DNA of 52,869 nt from an uncultured Granulosicoccaceae bacterium (GCA_937923745.1 CALDUO010000173.1:1-52869), one strand, 5' to 3'; shown: positions 42,101 to 51,946, counted from the stretch's first letter. The notes: generated by a model not told the origin, from the sequence alone. A program made the numbers and translations.

Positions 42101-44587
42101 TTGATTGATTTGTTGTTTAGTCCAGCAGGCGGCGCCAAAGCGTTGAGCTTCGGGCAGATTGCTGATGTCAGCCAGTGGTTTTCGGCCGCAGGCTGGTCGT
42201 GGTGGCACCTGCTCATGGCAAGTGCGCTGGCGGCGGTGATCATCGGCTGGTCCGTCATCAGCAAAGGCACCGGTGGGCAAATCAGCACTGGTGGGCGGAC
42301 CAGCACTGGTGGGCGGACCAGCACTGGCAGTCAGGGTGGCGCGCGTGCCTCCGGGCAGCACACCCCGATCAGCAATACAGCGCCTGCCGCGAACGGCGGC
42401 CTGTCAGGTGCGAGACGCGGTGTGATTGCGCTGCTTCAATGGCTGTTTATGACGGTGTTGTTGTTGATGCTGTGGCAGCCAGCTGTCCATATCGATTCGC
42501 TTGTGAAAGGCGACAACACCATCGCCGTCCTCATTGATGGCTCCCGGAGCATGTTATTGCCTGCCGACGCCACCTCATCGCAACCCACTCGGTTACAGGC
42601 CGCGTTACAAGCACTGAACAATACTGCAGGTTTCGACACATCATTGCTTGAGCAACTTGGGCAGGACTTTACGGTGTCGGTCAAAACCTTCGACCGTACC
42701 GTGCAAACGATTGGCGATGATGAACTGCGCGGCCTGGCCTCGACTGACAGAGTGGCGGGGGAGGCAACACGCGTTAAACAGGCATTGCTCGATACGGCGG
42801 CTGAGGCATCGCAGTCGCTGCTTGCCGGAGTGATTGTGCTTTCCGATGGTGCAGATACAGACACGCAGGAGACAACCTTCTGGCAGTCCTTGAGGGCTAG
42901 CTCCGTGCCGGTGTACACCGTTGGGCTGGGTGCGCTTGAGCATCACGATTTGATGATAGCCGATGTCGATATGCCGGCATCAGCACCGGCAGACACATTG
43001 GTCACAGCGCAGTTGCAGCTGCGCTACTCAGTGCCCGGCTCGACCGTGTTGCGTGTGACACGCGACGATCAGTTGCTGTACTCGGGTCGGGTGGACCTGC
43101 CCGAAGGCAAAACCGACATCCGACATAATGTGCGCATCAGGACCGGAGAGCCGGGTGCCTCGCAGCTTGAGTTTTCGGTTGAAACGCAGGAAAACGAGGT
43201 CAGTGTCGTCAACAATCAATACCGCCAACCGTTGTGGGTCAGTGATAAAAAACCGCGCGTTTTGTATATCGAAGGCGAACCCAGGTGGGAGTATAAATTT
43301 TTGCGCCGTGCGGTGACGGCATCGAGTCCCGTCGATGTGGTTAGCCTGTTGTACACATCACCCAATAAATTTTATCGCCAGGGTGTATCCGGACGACAAG
43401 AGCTCGAGGCAGGTTTTCCAACCGACGCTGAAACGCTTTTCGAGTACGACGCGATTATTATCGGCAGCCTTGATTCGGCGTTGCTCAGTGTGGAGCAACA
43501 CCAGTTAATTCAGGACTTTGTCAGAATTCGTGGCGGCTCGTTGTTACTGCTCGCTGGTGCCAAGGGTATTGATGATGGCGGGTGGAGCCGCACGGCAGTC
43601 GGCCAGGCATTACCGATGACAGCGGCAACTCGTGACACCACCTATCGGCGCGAAAGAACAGCGTTGAGCGTCACGCAGGCAGGCGCAGCCGTCGACTGGC
43701 TTTCGTTAAGTGACAACAGTGACCCGCAGTCCGGCTCGAATCCGTCTGGTAATGGATCTGGCAACCAATCGGGCAACCAATCCGGCAATTGGGCGACGTT
43801 ACCTAAGGTCGCAGATATCCAGTCAACCGGTACGCTCAAACCAGGAGCAACCGTGTGGGTTGCGGCAACGTCCGATGACAGGTATATACCGGTGCTGACC
43901 TGGCAGCGGTATGGACGTGGCAGAACGTTCGTGTTGGCCACCAGTGGCACTTGGCGATGGCAAATGTCGTTACCGGCAACCGATCAGCGACACGAGTTGT
44001 TCTGGAGCGGCTTGTTGGGTGAGTTGGCCGATGGTGTATTGCCAGGGATTGTCGTATCCGGTGCGACACGTGTGGTGCGAGACAACGACACATTGGCGCT
44101 GTCTATCGACGCTCGCTCAGGTAGTTTCGCTCCAAGCGCAAACCCTGTTCGTATCAAAGTCACCGGGCCAAACAACGTGACTCAGGCTGTCACTGCGCAA
44201 GCTGACCCTGCTGTGCCGGGTCGTTATCTCACCAATGTGTCGATGCCACGTTCAGGCTTATACACACTGGAAGTTATGGCTGACGATACTGAATCAACTG
44301 ATAACAAACACACTACGCAACTGACTGTTCTGCGAGAAGCAGATACGGCCGAAGATTATGCGTTGGTGCAAAACAAGGCTTTTTTGTCAGAGGTTGCGCG
44401 TGTTACCGGTGGTCAGTATCTGACCCCGGGAGAGGTCGGGCAAATACCGGCCCTGGTGGCCGGTCACAGCGCGACGCAAACACGACAAAGCGTCTACCCG
44501 TTATGGCAATTGCCACTGTTTTTTCTCGTCTTGGTGCTCCTGAAAATTGGAGAGTGGTTACTGCGTCGAGGCTGGAATCGTCTATGA
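42101..44587 (+). CDS. VWA / glutamine-amidotransferase-like membrane protein
   Basis: An 828-residue membrane protein heading the MoxR operon. Predicted helices are at about 33-51 and 106-127, with one near the C-terminus (PLWQLPLFFLVLVLLKIGEWLL). A von Willebrand A-like domain starts at about 140 with the metal-site motif DGSRS (Asp146, Ser148, Ser150). A class I amidotransferase-like fold follows (VLYIEGEPRWEYKFLRRA to LLLLAGAKG), with no nucleophile cysteine visible. A beta-rich region comes before the last helix. Such proteins accompany MoxR and DUF58 genes in many bacteria; their role is unclear. The start TTG at 42101 is uncertain. An 18-bp repeat array encodes residues 55-78. Confidence 0.78.
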   Translation: MIDLLFSPAGGAKALSFGQIADVSQWFSAAGWSWWHLLMASALAAVIIGWSVISKGTGGQISTGGRTSTGGRTSTGSQGGARASGQHTPISNTAPAANGGLSGARRGVIALLQWLFMTVLLLMLWQPAVHIDSLVKGDNTIAVLIDGSRSMLLPADATSSQPTRLQAALQALNNTAGFDTSLLEQLGQDFTVSVKTFDRTVQTIGDDELRGLASTDRVAGEATRVKQALLDTAAEASQSLLAGVIVLSDGADTDTQETTFWQSLRASSVPVYTVGLGALEHHDLMIADVDMPASAPADTLVTAQLQLRYSVPGSTVLRVTRDDQLLYSGRVDLPEGKTDIRHNVRIRTGEPGASQLEFSVETQENEVSVVNNQYRQPLWVSDKKPRVLYIEGEPRWEYKFLRRAVTASSPVDVVSLLYTSPNKFYRQGVSGRQELEAGFPTDAETLFEYDAIIIGSLDSALLSVEQHQLIQDFVRIRGGSLLLLAGAKGIDDGGWSRTAVGQALPMTAATRDTTYRRERTALSVTQAGAAVDWLSLSDNSDPQSGSNPSGNGSGNQSGNQSGNWATLPKVADIQSTGTLKPGATVWVAATSDDRYIPVLTWQRYGRGRTFVLATSGTWRWQMSLPATDQRHELFWSGLLGELADGVLPGIVVSGATRVVRDNDTLALSIDARSGSFAPSANPVRIKVTGPNNVTQAVTAQADPAVPGRYLTNVSMPRSGLYTLEVMADDTESTDNKHTTQLTVLREADTAEDYALVQNKAFLSEVARVTGGQYLTPGEVGQIPALVAGHSATQTRQSVYPLWQLPLFFLVLVLLKIGEWLLRRGWNRL
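42263..42334 (+). repeat. 18-bp in-frame repeat near the N-terminus of the VWA protein
   Basis: Four 18-bp units, the middle two almost identical (ATCAGCACTGGTGGGCGG and ACCAGCACTGGTGGGCGG), encode STGGRT-type hexapeptides between the first two membrane helices. Confidence 0.9.
43742..43789 (+). repeat. 12-bp in-frame repeat encoding SGNQ in the VWA protein
   Basis: Four 12-bp units such as GGATCTGGCAAC and CAATCGGGCAAC encode SGN, GSGN, QSGN and QSGN. They form a Gly/Asn/Ser linker after the amidotransferase-like domain. Confidence 0.85.
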
Positions 44588-45588
44588 AGCGCGTCTGTCG
44601 CACACGATCAACAACTATCGCTATTGCTCTGGCCATCGCTCTGGCCCGAACTTTGGCCCGAACTTTGGCCCGTGCTCTGATACTGCCCGTCTTGGTGGTT
44701 TTGTTGTTACCGGTAACGTGGTCAGTTGCGGCTGCGGCAGACTATGTCGTGGTGGTGGAAGGGTTGGGCGGCAATGAGGACTACACGCAGGCGTTTGGTG
44801 ACAGCGTTGCTGCCATTGAGGCTTCACTGAACGACTCCACAGCGGTCACTGTGTTTGCTGCTGCAGATGCCACAACTGACGCGGTTGCACACCACATGAC
44901 ACAACTGGCAATGACACTGACACCCACTGATCAGTTTTCATTGATGCTGATTGGCCATGGCAATGCGACGCAACGGGGCTATCGGTTTAATGTGCGTGGT
45001 GCTGACATCACCGACGCGCATTTGGTGCAGTGGCTTAACGAGCTGCCGGCAACGCGACAGTTAGTCGTGGTGGCCACCAGTGCCAGTGGCGGTTTGCAAA
45101 AAGCGCTTGCGGCGCCTCATCGCATTGTTGTCACCGCCACCAAAAGTGCGCAGGAACAAAACGCCACACAGTTTCACCGTTACTGGTCGCAGGCACTGAA
45201 TGACCAGGCCGCTGACAGTGACCGCAATGAAATCATTAGCGCTGATGAGGCCTTTGAGTTTGCGACACAATCAGTGGCGTCTCATTACCGCGACAAAAAT
45301 CTGTTGGCAACAGAACACGCCGTGTTCACCGCCGGTACTGATATCGTCTCCCGCCGTTATGTCATCAACCGCACCGGTAGGCTCGCGTCCCTTGAAGACG
45401 ACAGCCAGGTCAGGGGCCTGTTGGTGCAGCGCGATCGTATCGAAGATGAATTTCATGCGCTGTTAAAAAACCGTTCTGACAACCCGTCGTGGTCTGACGA
45501 CGACTATTACGCTCAACTCGAAGTGGTACTACTGAAACTGGCTCGCTTGCAGCTCGACATCGATGCTGCGGCTGGAGAATCGCCGTGA
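44584..45588 (+). CDS. Exported caspase/C13-fold protein without catalytic cysteine
   Basis: A 334-residue exported protein. An unusually long, repeat-built signal region (about 10-55) is followed by a caspase-like fold. His125 lies in LIGHGNATQRG, but the nucleophile strand reads VVVATSASGG (residues 161-170), where peptidases have DACxSGG; Ser166 stands in the cysteine position. Residues 211-222 (DSDRNEIISADE) fit an EF-hand-type calcium loop. A C-terminal helical segment follows. It overlaps the genes on both sides by 4 bp. Similar exported proteins occur beside MoxR genes. I infer a binding or regulatory role, not proteolysis; a serine nucleophile is possible. Confidence 0.68.
   Translation: MKRVCRTRSTTIAIALAIALARTLARTLARALILPVLVVLLLPVTWSVAAAADYVVVVEGLGGNEDYTQAFGDSVAAIEASLNDSTAVTVFAAADATTDAVAHHMTQLAMTLTPTDQFSLMLIGHGNATQRGYRFNVRGADITDAHLVQWLNELPATRQLVVVATSASGGLQKALAAPHRIVVTATKSAQEQNATQFHRYWSQALNDQAADSDRNEIISADEAFEFATQSVASHYRDKNLLATEHAVFTAGTDIVSRRYVINRTGRLASLEDDSQVRGLLVQRDRIEDEFHALLKNRSDNPSWSDDDYYAQLEVVLLKLARLQLDIDAAAGESP
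44617..44676 (+). repeat. 12-bp repeat in a signal peptide coding region
   Basis: Five 12-bp units (ATCGCTATTGCT, CTGGCCATCGCT, CTGGCCCGAACT, TTGGCCCGAACT, TTGGCCCGTGCT) encode IAIA, LAIA, LART, LART and LARA at residues 12-31. The array puts arginines into the region ahead of the hydrophobic core. Confidence 0.9.
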
Positions 45589-47951
45589 AGAACCGTGTAG
45601 CTACATTACGCTGTCTGTTGTACCTGATCACCTATATGTGTTGTCTGCCCGTTGTACAGGCGATGCCCGGATCGATGACTGTCGCCTACGACACGCTACG
45701 CTCGCCGGGCTTAAAAGCTTGCGATGACACATTGTTTGCCGGTGACCGTGATGCTGCGCGTGCGTGTTATGCACAATTGTCCACCAGTGACAGTGTATTG
45801 GAGCGAGCAGAATCGGCGCACGCGTTACGGGATGTGAAGCTGGCGAACAGACTGTATCGCGAGGCATCACGCACCGACGACCCCTATGTGCTGACCCGCT
45901 GGGGTTACCTCTTTTTGCAAACGCATCAAGTCAGTGATGCTGCTGCATTGTTTCGTGAGGCGATTCAGTTGCAACCGGGGTTTATTCCGGCACGTATCGC
46001 ATTGGCTGAAGCGCAGGGTCGAGAATTTCAGGGTGAAGCGCGACAAAGTTTATACGACGTCATAAACGAAGATCCCGAGGCAATTGGTGCACTGTTGCTG
46101 CTGGCCCACATCGAACTCGAACTGCAGCAACTTGAGAGTGCGAAGCGGTTACTCGATGCAGCATTCGAATTGGCGAGCACCAAACAGATATCACCGTTGG
46201 AAATTTATGCCCTCTATGTGGCGCACGATATTCTCTCCGGTGAGTTGAAGAACGGTCGAAACACAACCGAGTGGATGGACAAGGCGTTGTCGCTGAATTC
46301 CAATTACTCCGATATATTTGTGATACCCGCGCACTTTTTTCTTATAACGTATCGATACCGTGAGGCGGTAGAGTTGTATCAGCGCGCAGTGAAAGCCGAT
46401 CCCGCGCATGCTGATGCGCACTCCAAACTGGGCATCAATCTCTTTCGCATCAACGATATTTTCGGTGCGCGATTTCATTTGCAAAAAGCGTATCAGCTCG
46501 ATCCGTTTAATGTGGAAACCGTCAACACCTTAAGACTGCTCGATGATCATGACAGCATGCGTGTGACCTGGACTGCCAATACGCCACAACCGCAAGATAA
46601 ACGTCCCGATGAACCTGATCAACCCGATGACGGGCATGCCCATGGTAGCGCCAAACCGCTCGCGCGAGCACTGATCAGAATGGATCATGATGAGGCAGAG
46701 GCGCTGGAGCCTTATGTAAAGTCACTGACACAGGATGCGCTGGCGGTGTTAACAGAGCGTTACGCGTTTAAGTTACAAAAGCCGGTAACGCTGGAGCTGT
46801 ATCATAACCACGATGATTTCGCGGTTCGAACTGTGAGCACACCGGGTGTCGGGTTGCTCGGGGTGACATTTGGTTATGTTGTGGCGATGGACTCACCCAA
46901 AGCGCGCGAGCAAGGCGAATTTCATTGGGGCAGTACTCTCTGGCACGAACTGGCTCACGTCGTCACCCTCGAAGCTGCCAACCATTTGTTGCCGCGGTGG
47001 CTCAGTGAGGGTCTATCGGTGTATGAGGAGTGGCACACCGGACCACTGCCTTCACGCGAGCTGCCATTGCAGGTTCTGCAGGTGTTGCAGGATAACGGCT
47101 TTTTAGGCGTCGATATGCTCGACAGCGGGTTTGTGCGACCCACCTATCGAGGGCAGGTAACCGTCTCGTACAATCAGGCGGGCCTGTTGTGTACATACAT
47201 TGCCGATCGGTGGGGGCATGACGCGCTGGTCGGCATGCTCCATGATTATGGTAAGGGCCTGAGTACCTCCGAGGTGATTTTGCGTAACCTCAAGATCAGC
47301 ACACACGATCTGGACAGGGAGTTTCTCGCGGCGATGCGTCAACAGTACAGTGTCATCCTCGCGAACCTCGATGAGTGGTCCGGTATACCGATGGTGATGG
47401 ATAGTCTGATTCAAAGTGAGCAGTGGCAGCGGGTTGAACGCCTGAGCCGCCGTCAACTCGACCTGTACCCGGATGCCGTTGGCAACGACAGCGCCTGGTT
47501 AACGCTGGCAGATTCGCTCGATGCACAACAACGCTCCGACGAGGCATTGGTGACATTAATGGCGTGGTTCGAAAAAGGGGGGCATTTGCCGGAGCGGCTT
47601 CTGGATTTGGCATCGCGCCTGAAGGTGTCCGGAGCCGATAAAGATGCCATTCGTGTTCTTGAGGCACTGAACTGGGTTGCGCCGTATCATGCACAGGCGC
47701 ATATTGATTTGGGTGATTATTACCTGCAGCGCGACAAGCCCCGAAAGGCACTGCGCGAATTTAATGCAACGTTGGGGCTGGCTGAGGTCAATAACAGTGA
47801 TGCCTGGTTTGGTCGGGCACAGTCCTATCATGCGTTGGCGCAGCCCGCGCAAGCCAAACGCAGTGTGCTCAAAGCACTCGAAGCCGCACCGTTTCACCGG
47901 GAAGCGCAACACTTACTGTTAGATATTGTATCGGGAGAATCTGTTGAGTAA
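45585..47951 (+). CDS. TPR protein with gluzincin (peptidase MA-like) domain
   Basis: A 788-residue exported protein (signal about 1-27, cleavage after VQA). TPR-like repeats (about 45-310) come before a zinc metallopeptidase domain with His454, Glu455 and His458 in WHELAHV and the third ligand Glu475 in WLSEGLS. This matches the peptidase MA-like pattern. More TPR repeats (about 600-780) follow. The start is GTG overlapping the previous stop by 4 bp; the end overlaps the MoxR gene. Active-site residues are intact, so it is probably a working periplasmic peptidase; its substrate is unknown. Confidence 0.82.
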   Translation: MKNRVATLRCLLYLITYMCCLPVVQAMPGSMTVAYDTLRSPGLKACDDTLFAGDRDAARACYAQLSTSDSVLERAESAHALRDVKLANRLYREASRTDDPYVLTRWGYLFLQTHQVSDAAALFREAIQLQPGFIPARIALAEAQGREFQGEARQSLYDVINEDPEAIGALLLLAHIELELQQLESAKRLLDAAFELASTKQISPLEIYALYVAHDILSGELKNGRNTTEWMDKALSLNSNYSDIFVIPAHFFLITYRYREAVELYQRAVKADPAHADAHSKLGINLFRINDIFGARFHLQKAYQLDPFNVETVNTLRLLDDHDSMRVTWTANTPQPQDKRPDEPDQPDDGHAHGSAKPLARALIRMDHDEAEALEPYVKSLTQDALAVLTERYAFKLQKPVTLELYHNHDDFAVRTVSTPGVGLLGVTFGYVVAMDSPKAREQGEFHWGSTLWHELAHVVTLEAANHLLPRWLSEGLSVYEEWHTGPLPSRELPLQVLQVLQDNGFLGVDMLDSGFVRPTYRGQVTVSYNQAGLLCTYIADRWGHDALVGMLHDYGKGLSTSEVILRNLKISTHDLDREFLAAMRQQYSVILANLDEWSGIPMVMDSLIQSEQWQRVERLSRRQLDLYPDAVGNDSAWLTLADSLDAQQRSDEALVTLMAWFEKGGHLPERLLDLASRLKVSGADKDAIRVLEALNWVAPYHAQAHIDLGDYYLQRDKPRKALREFNATLGLAEVNNSDAWFGRAQSYHALAQPAQAKRSVLKALEAAPFHREAQHLLLDIVSGESVE

Positions 47952-48975
47952 TGCAGGCACTACGCTAAACACCGAAGACATCAGGGAACAGGCCTCGCGG
48001 TTCCGCGAGGTGAATGAACAGCTTCGTCACGAGGTCGGATCTGTGGTTGTCGGGCAAGATCATGTGGTCGAGCACTTACTGACAACGTTGTGGGTGGGTG
48101 GGCACTGTCTGGTCACCGGTATGCCGGGCACTGCAAAGACGTTGCTGGTGAAAACCTTAAGTGACGCGTTGGGCCTGTCGTTTAACCGGATACAGTTCAC
48201 GCCGGATCTAATGCCTGCCGATATCACCGGCACCGATATCGTCGAAGAGGCGGATGACGGCAGCAGACAATGGCGATTTGTGCCGGGTCCTTTGTTTACC
48301 CACGTGCTTCTCGCTGATGAAATCAATCGCACGCCACCGAAAACACAGGCGGCATTACTGGAGGCGATGCAAGAGTATTCAGTCACTGTGAGAGGCACCG
48401 GTCACACGATCGACAAACCGTTTTTTGTGCTGGCAACACAAAATCCGCTGGAGTTGGAGGGCACCTATCCGTTGCCGGAGGCACAGCTTGATCGTTTTTT
48501 GTTTAACATCATGCTCGATTATTTACCGCGCGATGACGAACATGAAGTGGTCCGACGATTTACCGCCGGTGAAGTGCCCTCGGTTGCCAAGAGCTGCACC
48601 AATGCTGAACAAATTCGACAGTTCCAGCAACTGGTCAGACAGGTACCGGTGGCAGATGCTGTCAGTCAGTATGCTGTTGATTTGGTCAGGGCTTCACGAC
48701 CGGAATCGGACGCAGCTCCCGATAGCGTAAAACGTTATGTGAAGTTTGGTGCCAGTGTGCGCGCCACGTTGTTTATTACGCTGGCGGCCAAAGCACGCGC
48801 GCTAATGAACGGGCGGTATCATGTTGAAAACAGCGACATCGACGCCTTGGTCAAACCGGTGCTGCGGCATCGTGTCCTTACCAACTATTTTGCAGAGTCT
48901 GATGGCAGAACCATCGACGATATTCTCGACGATTTGGTTGAGAGCTGTCGTGCAACGCAGGCAAAGGCTTCCTGA
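47944..48975 (+). CDS. MoxR-family AAA+ ATPase
   Basis: A 343-residue cytoplasmic ATPase. Walker A is GMPGTAKT, Walker B LLADEINRTPPKTQAALLEAM, sensor 1 FFVLATQNPLELEGTYPLPEAQLDRFLF, here cited only as the region 157-185. A C-terminal lid domain follows. MoxR proteins act as chaperones that mature VWA-domain partners, several of which are encoded around it. The start is taken as TTG 47944 because CGGGAG lies 6 bp before it; TTG 47926 in the same frame is possible. Confidence 0.92.
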   Translation: MSNAGTTLNTEDIREQASRFREVNEQLRHEVGSVVVGQDHVVEHLLTTLWVGGHCLVTGMPGTAKTLLVKTLSDALGLSFNRIQFTPDLMPADITGTDIVEEADDGSRQWRFVPGPLFTHVLLADEINRTPPKTQAALLEAMQEYSVTVRGTGHTIDKPFFVLATQNPLELEGTYPLPEAQLDRFLFNIMLDYLPRDDEHEVVRRFTAGEVPSVAKSCTNAEQIRQFQQLVRQVPVADAVSQYAVDLVRASRPESDAAPDSVKRYVKFGASVRATLFITLAAKARALMNGRYHVENSDIDALVKPVLRHRVLTNYFAESDGRTIDDILDDLVESCRATQAKAS

Positions 48976-48977
48976 CC

Positions 48978-49892
48978 TTGGCAGTCACGCCTGCCACATC
49001 GCGATTGATTGATCCTGCTGTGCTCGCACGGTTTGGGTCACTGGAGTTAGTGGCCCGTGCGGTGGTAGACGGTGTGCTCAATGGCATGCACCGTTCGCCT
49101 GATTTCGGTTTTAGCCAAGAGTTCGAAGAGTATCGGGCCTACAACGAAGGCGATGATCCAAGGCACGTAGACTGGAACGTGTATGCCCGCACGGATCGAG
49201 CGTTCATCAAACGCTTTAGCGGAGACACCAACACGACGTTAACGGTGGTTATTGACAGTAGTGCCTCAATGAATTTTGCATCGGGTGGCCTGACGAAATT
49301 TGACTACGCGCGGTATCTTGCCGCGGCTTTGTTTTGGTTGGCCAGAAAGCAGCGCGATGCGTTGGCATTGGTGGTTTTTAATGATGCAGTGACTGATGTG
49401 TTTCCGCCATCCACTCGTCCCGATGCATTTCAGCGGGTACTGGCTCTGCTGCAGCGCGCCGAGTGCGGTGCCAAGACTGACATGCCAGCGGCCATCAAAC
49501 AGTTGGTGCCTCATAGTCAACGTCGCGGCATACTGCTGTTTTTATCCGATTTTTATACCGATCACGCAACGCTTGAGACGGCACTCGCACCGCTGGTTGC
49601 ACATGGCCAGGAAATCGCGTTTGTGCAGGTGGTTGATCCCGAAGAGCGTGCGCCAGTCTTGCAGGAGGTAACAGCGCTCAGGGGACTAGAGTCCGGTCGG
49701 CAAATTGAAGTGTCTCCGGAGTATGTCAGTGGCGAGTACCGTGAGCGTTTTGCAGCACATGGACAGGCGATCAGTGAGCTCGCGGTTAAAACCGGGGCAG
49801 ATTACGTACAGGCAGTCACATCAGAACCGGTGGATCAGTTAATTCTGAAGTATCTTGATTACCGGCGTCGTAGTGGCGCAGGGCGCCGCTGA
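48978..49892 (+). CDS. DUF58 (VWA-like) protein
   Basis: A 304-residue soluble protein of the DUF58 family, the usual partner of MoxR. The signature region RAYNEGDDPRHVDWNVYART is at about residues 51-70. A VWA-like fold follows with VVIDSSASM, where the metal-site DxSxS is kept. It lacks the N-terminal membrane helices found in some family members. The start is TTG at 48978, 2 bp after the moxR-type stop. It shares one base with the next ATG. Confidence 0.9.
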   Translation: MAVTPATSRLIDPAVLARFGSLELVARAVVDGVLNGMHRSPDFGFSQEFEEYRAYNEGDDPRHVDWNVYARTDRAFIKRFSGDTNTTLTVVIDSSASMNFASGGLTKFDYARYLAAALFWLARKQRDALALVVFNDAVTDVFPPSTRPDAFQRVLALLQRAECGAKTDMPAAIKQLVPHSQRRGILLFLSDFYTDHATLETALAPLVAHGQEIAFVQVVDPEERAPVLQEVTALRGLESGRQIEVSPEYVSGEYRERFAAHGQAISELAVKTGADYVQAVTSEPVDQLILKYLDYRRRSGAGRR

Positions 49893-51946
49893 TGTCGCTA
49901 CTCAGTCCGTTATTTTTATTGGGTGCCGGTTTATTGATTGTACCGTGGGTGCTGCATTTGCTGCGTCAGCGTAATGCACCCGTGCAAGACTTTCCAAGTA
50001 CACGGTTCCTGGAACACAGCGATGCCGCCAGCTCAAAGTCCAAAAAACTGTCTTACAAAAAGCTATTGCTCTTGAGGCTTTTGTTACTGCTGGCACTGTG
50101 TTTTGTATTTGCGCAGCCCGTGATTCGCACGGTGAGCGACTGGATGGGCTCGGCAAGACAACACCATATTATTGTGTTGGATCAAACATTCTCGATGCAG
50201 GCCAGTGGTCGCTGGCAAGCCGCGACCGACGCGGTGGAATCTTTATTGAGTGCGATACCGGATGCACATCCGGTACAGTTGTTCGGCTGGACCGGCGCGT
50301 TAGTGCCACTGCACGATAGTCTGCAGGATCGATCGGCGGTGCAGCAAGCGCTCGCCTCTGCTCAGGCCGGTTATACGCAAGGCGACTTTGGCACGCTTAT
50401 GCGCCGTTTGAATATCGCCTCTGCAGACATCTCGTTACCGGTTAACGCCTACCTTGTCTCCGACATGCAAGCCAGTGCAATGCCGCCACGGTTAAACGAC
50501 TTGTTGGCGCCGTCGATTGCGGCCCTGCAATTAATTGCGGTCGGTAATAGCGACGCTGAAAACCGCTGGGTCAACGCGCGGGTGCGGAGTTTGTCAAACG
50601 ACAGCTTTGCCATCGCAGCCACGCTGGTTGGCCCGCCAGAAACAGACAGCACGGGCACGTCGGCTACGCTGTTGTTGGACGGACGCACCGTGCAGACAGT
50701 GCCATTCACCGTGCAACCCGGCACCACGACACAAAGCGCAGAATTTGATCCGTTGGTTTGGCCCGTAGCCGGCGATATCGATGTTTACGATGTCGCCATC
50801 GAACCACAGGACGCGTTGCCTGCTGACGATGTACGATCGGTGGCCGTCGGTGCCGATGAACAGGTCAGGGTGCTGTTAACCGGCAGTGACCTTGATGCGA
50901 ACAGTCGGTCATTGCGGTTTTTGCAAACCGCTTTGCTGACGGATGATCGTAATACCGTTGAGCGCGACGAACGATTAACCGGACAGCCCATTGGCGACTT
51001 TGATGTCAGCGTGGTACATATCGATCAACCCACCAGTGGTGACGTGTTACCTGCGTTATCCCAAGCGGTCAACAGTTATCGACTGGCAGGCGGACATGTG
51101 TTGGCTGTAATCGGTCGCGCCGGCGACTATCTGGTTGATGTGACGGTGCCGGCGGCACGTATCGGCACTGTTGACAGCACGCATCCAATGAGACTTGATG
51201 CCAACGGCTGGCGATCAGTAACTGTGTATCGTGATGTGCCGGTAGCGCTACCGTCATCGACATCTTTGGCGACTGGCGGTGCGGATCAATTTCGTGTCCT
51301 TGTGGCAACCGAGGCGGGGAGTCCTGTGTTAATTGAGCAGTCTGCCGGGCAGGCAGCGGGCAAGTTATTGTGGTTAACTTTACCGCTGGACGGTGACGCA
51401 AGTGATCTACCGCTGTCACCGGCGTTTGTGCCATGGTTGCATTCCGTGGTCGATTACATGGTCAGGTACGACCAGTACCCGCAACGATCAACGGTGGGTG
51501 ACACCTTGCAGCTACGTGGTAACACGCAAATCTTTGATCCCGAAGGTCAGGCAATGCTCGGTGTGTCTGCATCAGCCAACGGCTCGACGGTAAGTCTGTC
51601 ACGTCCGGGCGTTTATCAAATACAGGATCGCAGTGGGCTACAGGCAGTCACCGTATTAACCAGCGCGGCTGAATCCAACCTGACAGTGGCCTCGCCAACG
51701 CTACTGACGAATTGGACCGAGGGTATTCAAGCGTCGACAGACCCTAACGCAGTCAGTACAGTGGCTGGACAAAGTGGTGCGACAGGGGGGCAGTCGTCTT
51801 CAGCTGCTACCGACGCCAGCGCAACCGAGGCGCGAGGCACGTTGGTAAACCTGTCCCGATGGGTACTGCTGCTGTGCGCCCTGTTAGCGATTCTGGAAAT
51901 CTGTTACGCCAACAGCTTGCTGTGGGTGAGGAGGTCTGCCTCATGA
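49892..51946 (+). CDS. BatA N-terminal-domain membrane protein
   Basis: A 684-residue membrane protein. The N-terminal 80 residues match the BatA/aerotolerance N-terminal domain: helix at about 4-24, LLRQRNAPVQDFPSTRFL, then a second helix at 57-77. A VWA-like region with ILDQTFSMQ-type sequence follows; its metal-site serines are partly lost (DQTFS). Beta-rich domains lead to a final helix at about 655-675. It overlaps the next gene by 4 bp. Bat genes were named from Bacteroides aerotolerance; function here is not known. Confidence 0.82.
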   Translation: MSLLSPLFLLGAGLLIVPWVLHLLRQRNAPVQDFPSTRFLEHSDAASSKSKKLSYKKLLLLRLLLLLALCFVFAQPVIRTVSDWMGSARQHHIIVLDQTFSMQASGRWQAATDAVESLLSAIPDAHPVQLFGWTGALVPLHDSLQDRSAVQQALASAQAGYTQGDFGTLMRRLNIASADISLPVNAYLVSDMQASAMPPRLNDLLAPSIAALQLIAVGNSDAENRWVNARVRSLSNDSFAIAATLVGPPETDSTGTSATLLLDGRTVQTVPFTVQPGTTTQSAEFDPLVWPVAGDIDVYDVAIEPQDALPADDVRSVAVGADEQVRVLLTGSDLDANSRSLRFLQTALLTDDRNTVERDERLTGQPIGDFDVSVVHIDQPTSGDVLPALSQAVNSYRLAGGHVLAVIGRAGDYLVDVTVPAARIGTVDSTHPMRLDANGWRSVTVYRDVPVALPSSTSLATGGADQFRVLVATEAGSPVLIEQSAGQAAGKLLWLTLPLDGDASDLPLSPAFVPWLHSVVDYMVRYDQYPQRSTVGDTLQLRGNTQIFDPEGQAMLGVSASANGSTVSLSRPGVYQIQDRSGLQAVTVLTSAAESNLTVASPTLLTNWTEGIQASTDPNAVSTVAGQSGATGGQSSSAATDASATEARGTLVNLSRWVLLLCALLAILEICYANSLLWVRRSAS

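Noticed and set aside
41861-42361. 166-residue minus-strand ORF opposite the start of the VWA gene
   Set aside because: It contains the antisense of the 18-bp repeat, is Thr/Ala/Arg-rich and has no recognisable motif or ribosome site.
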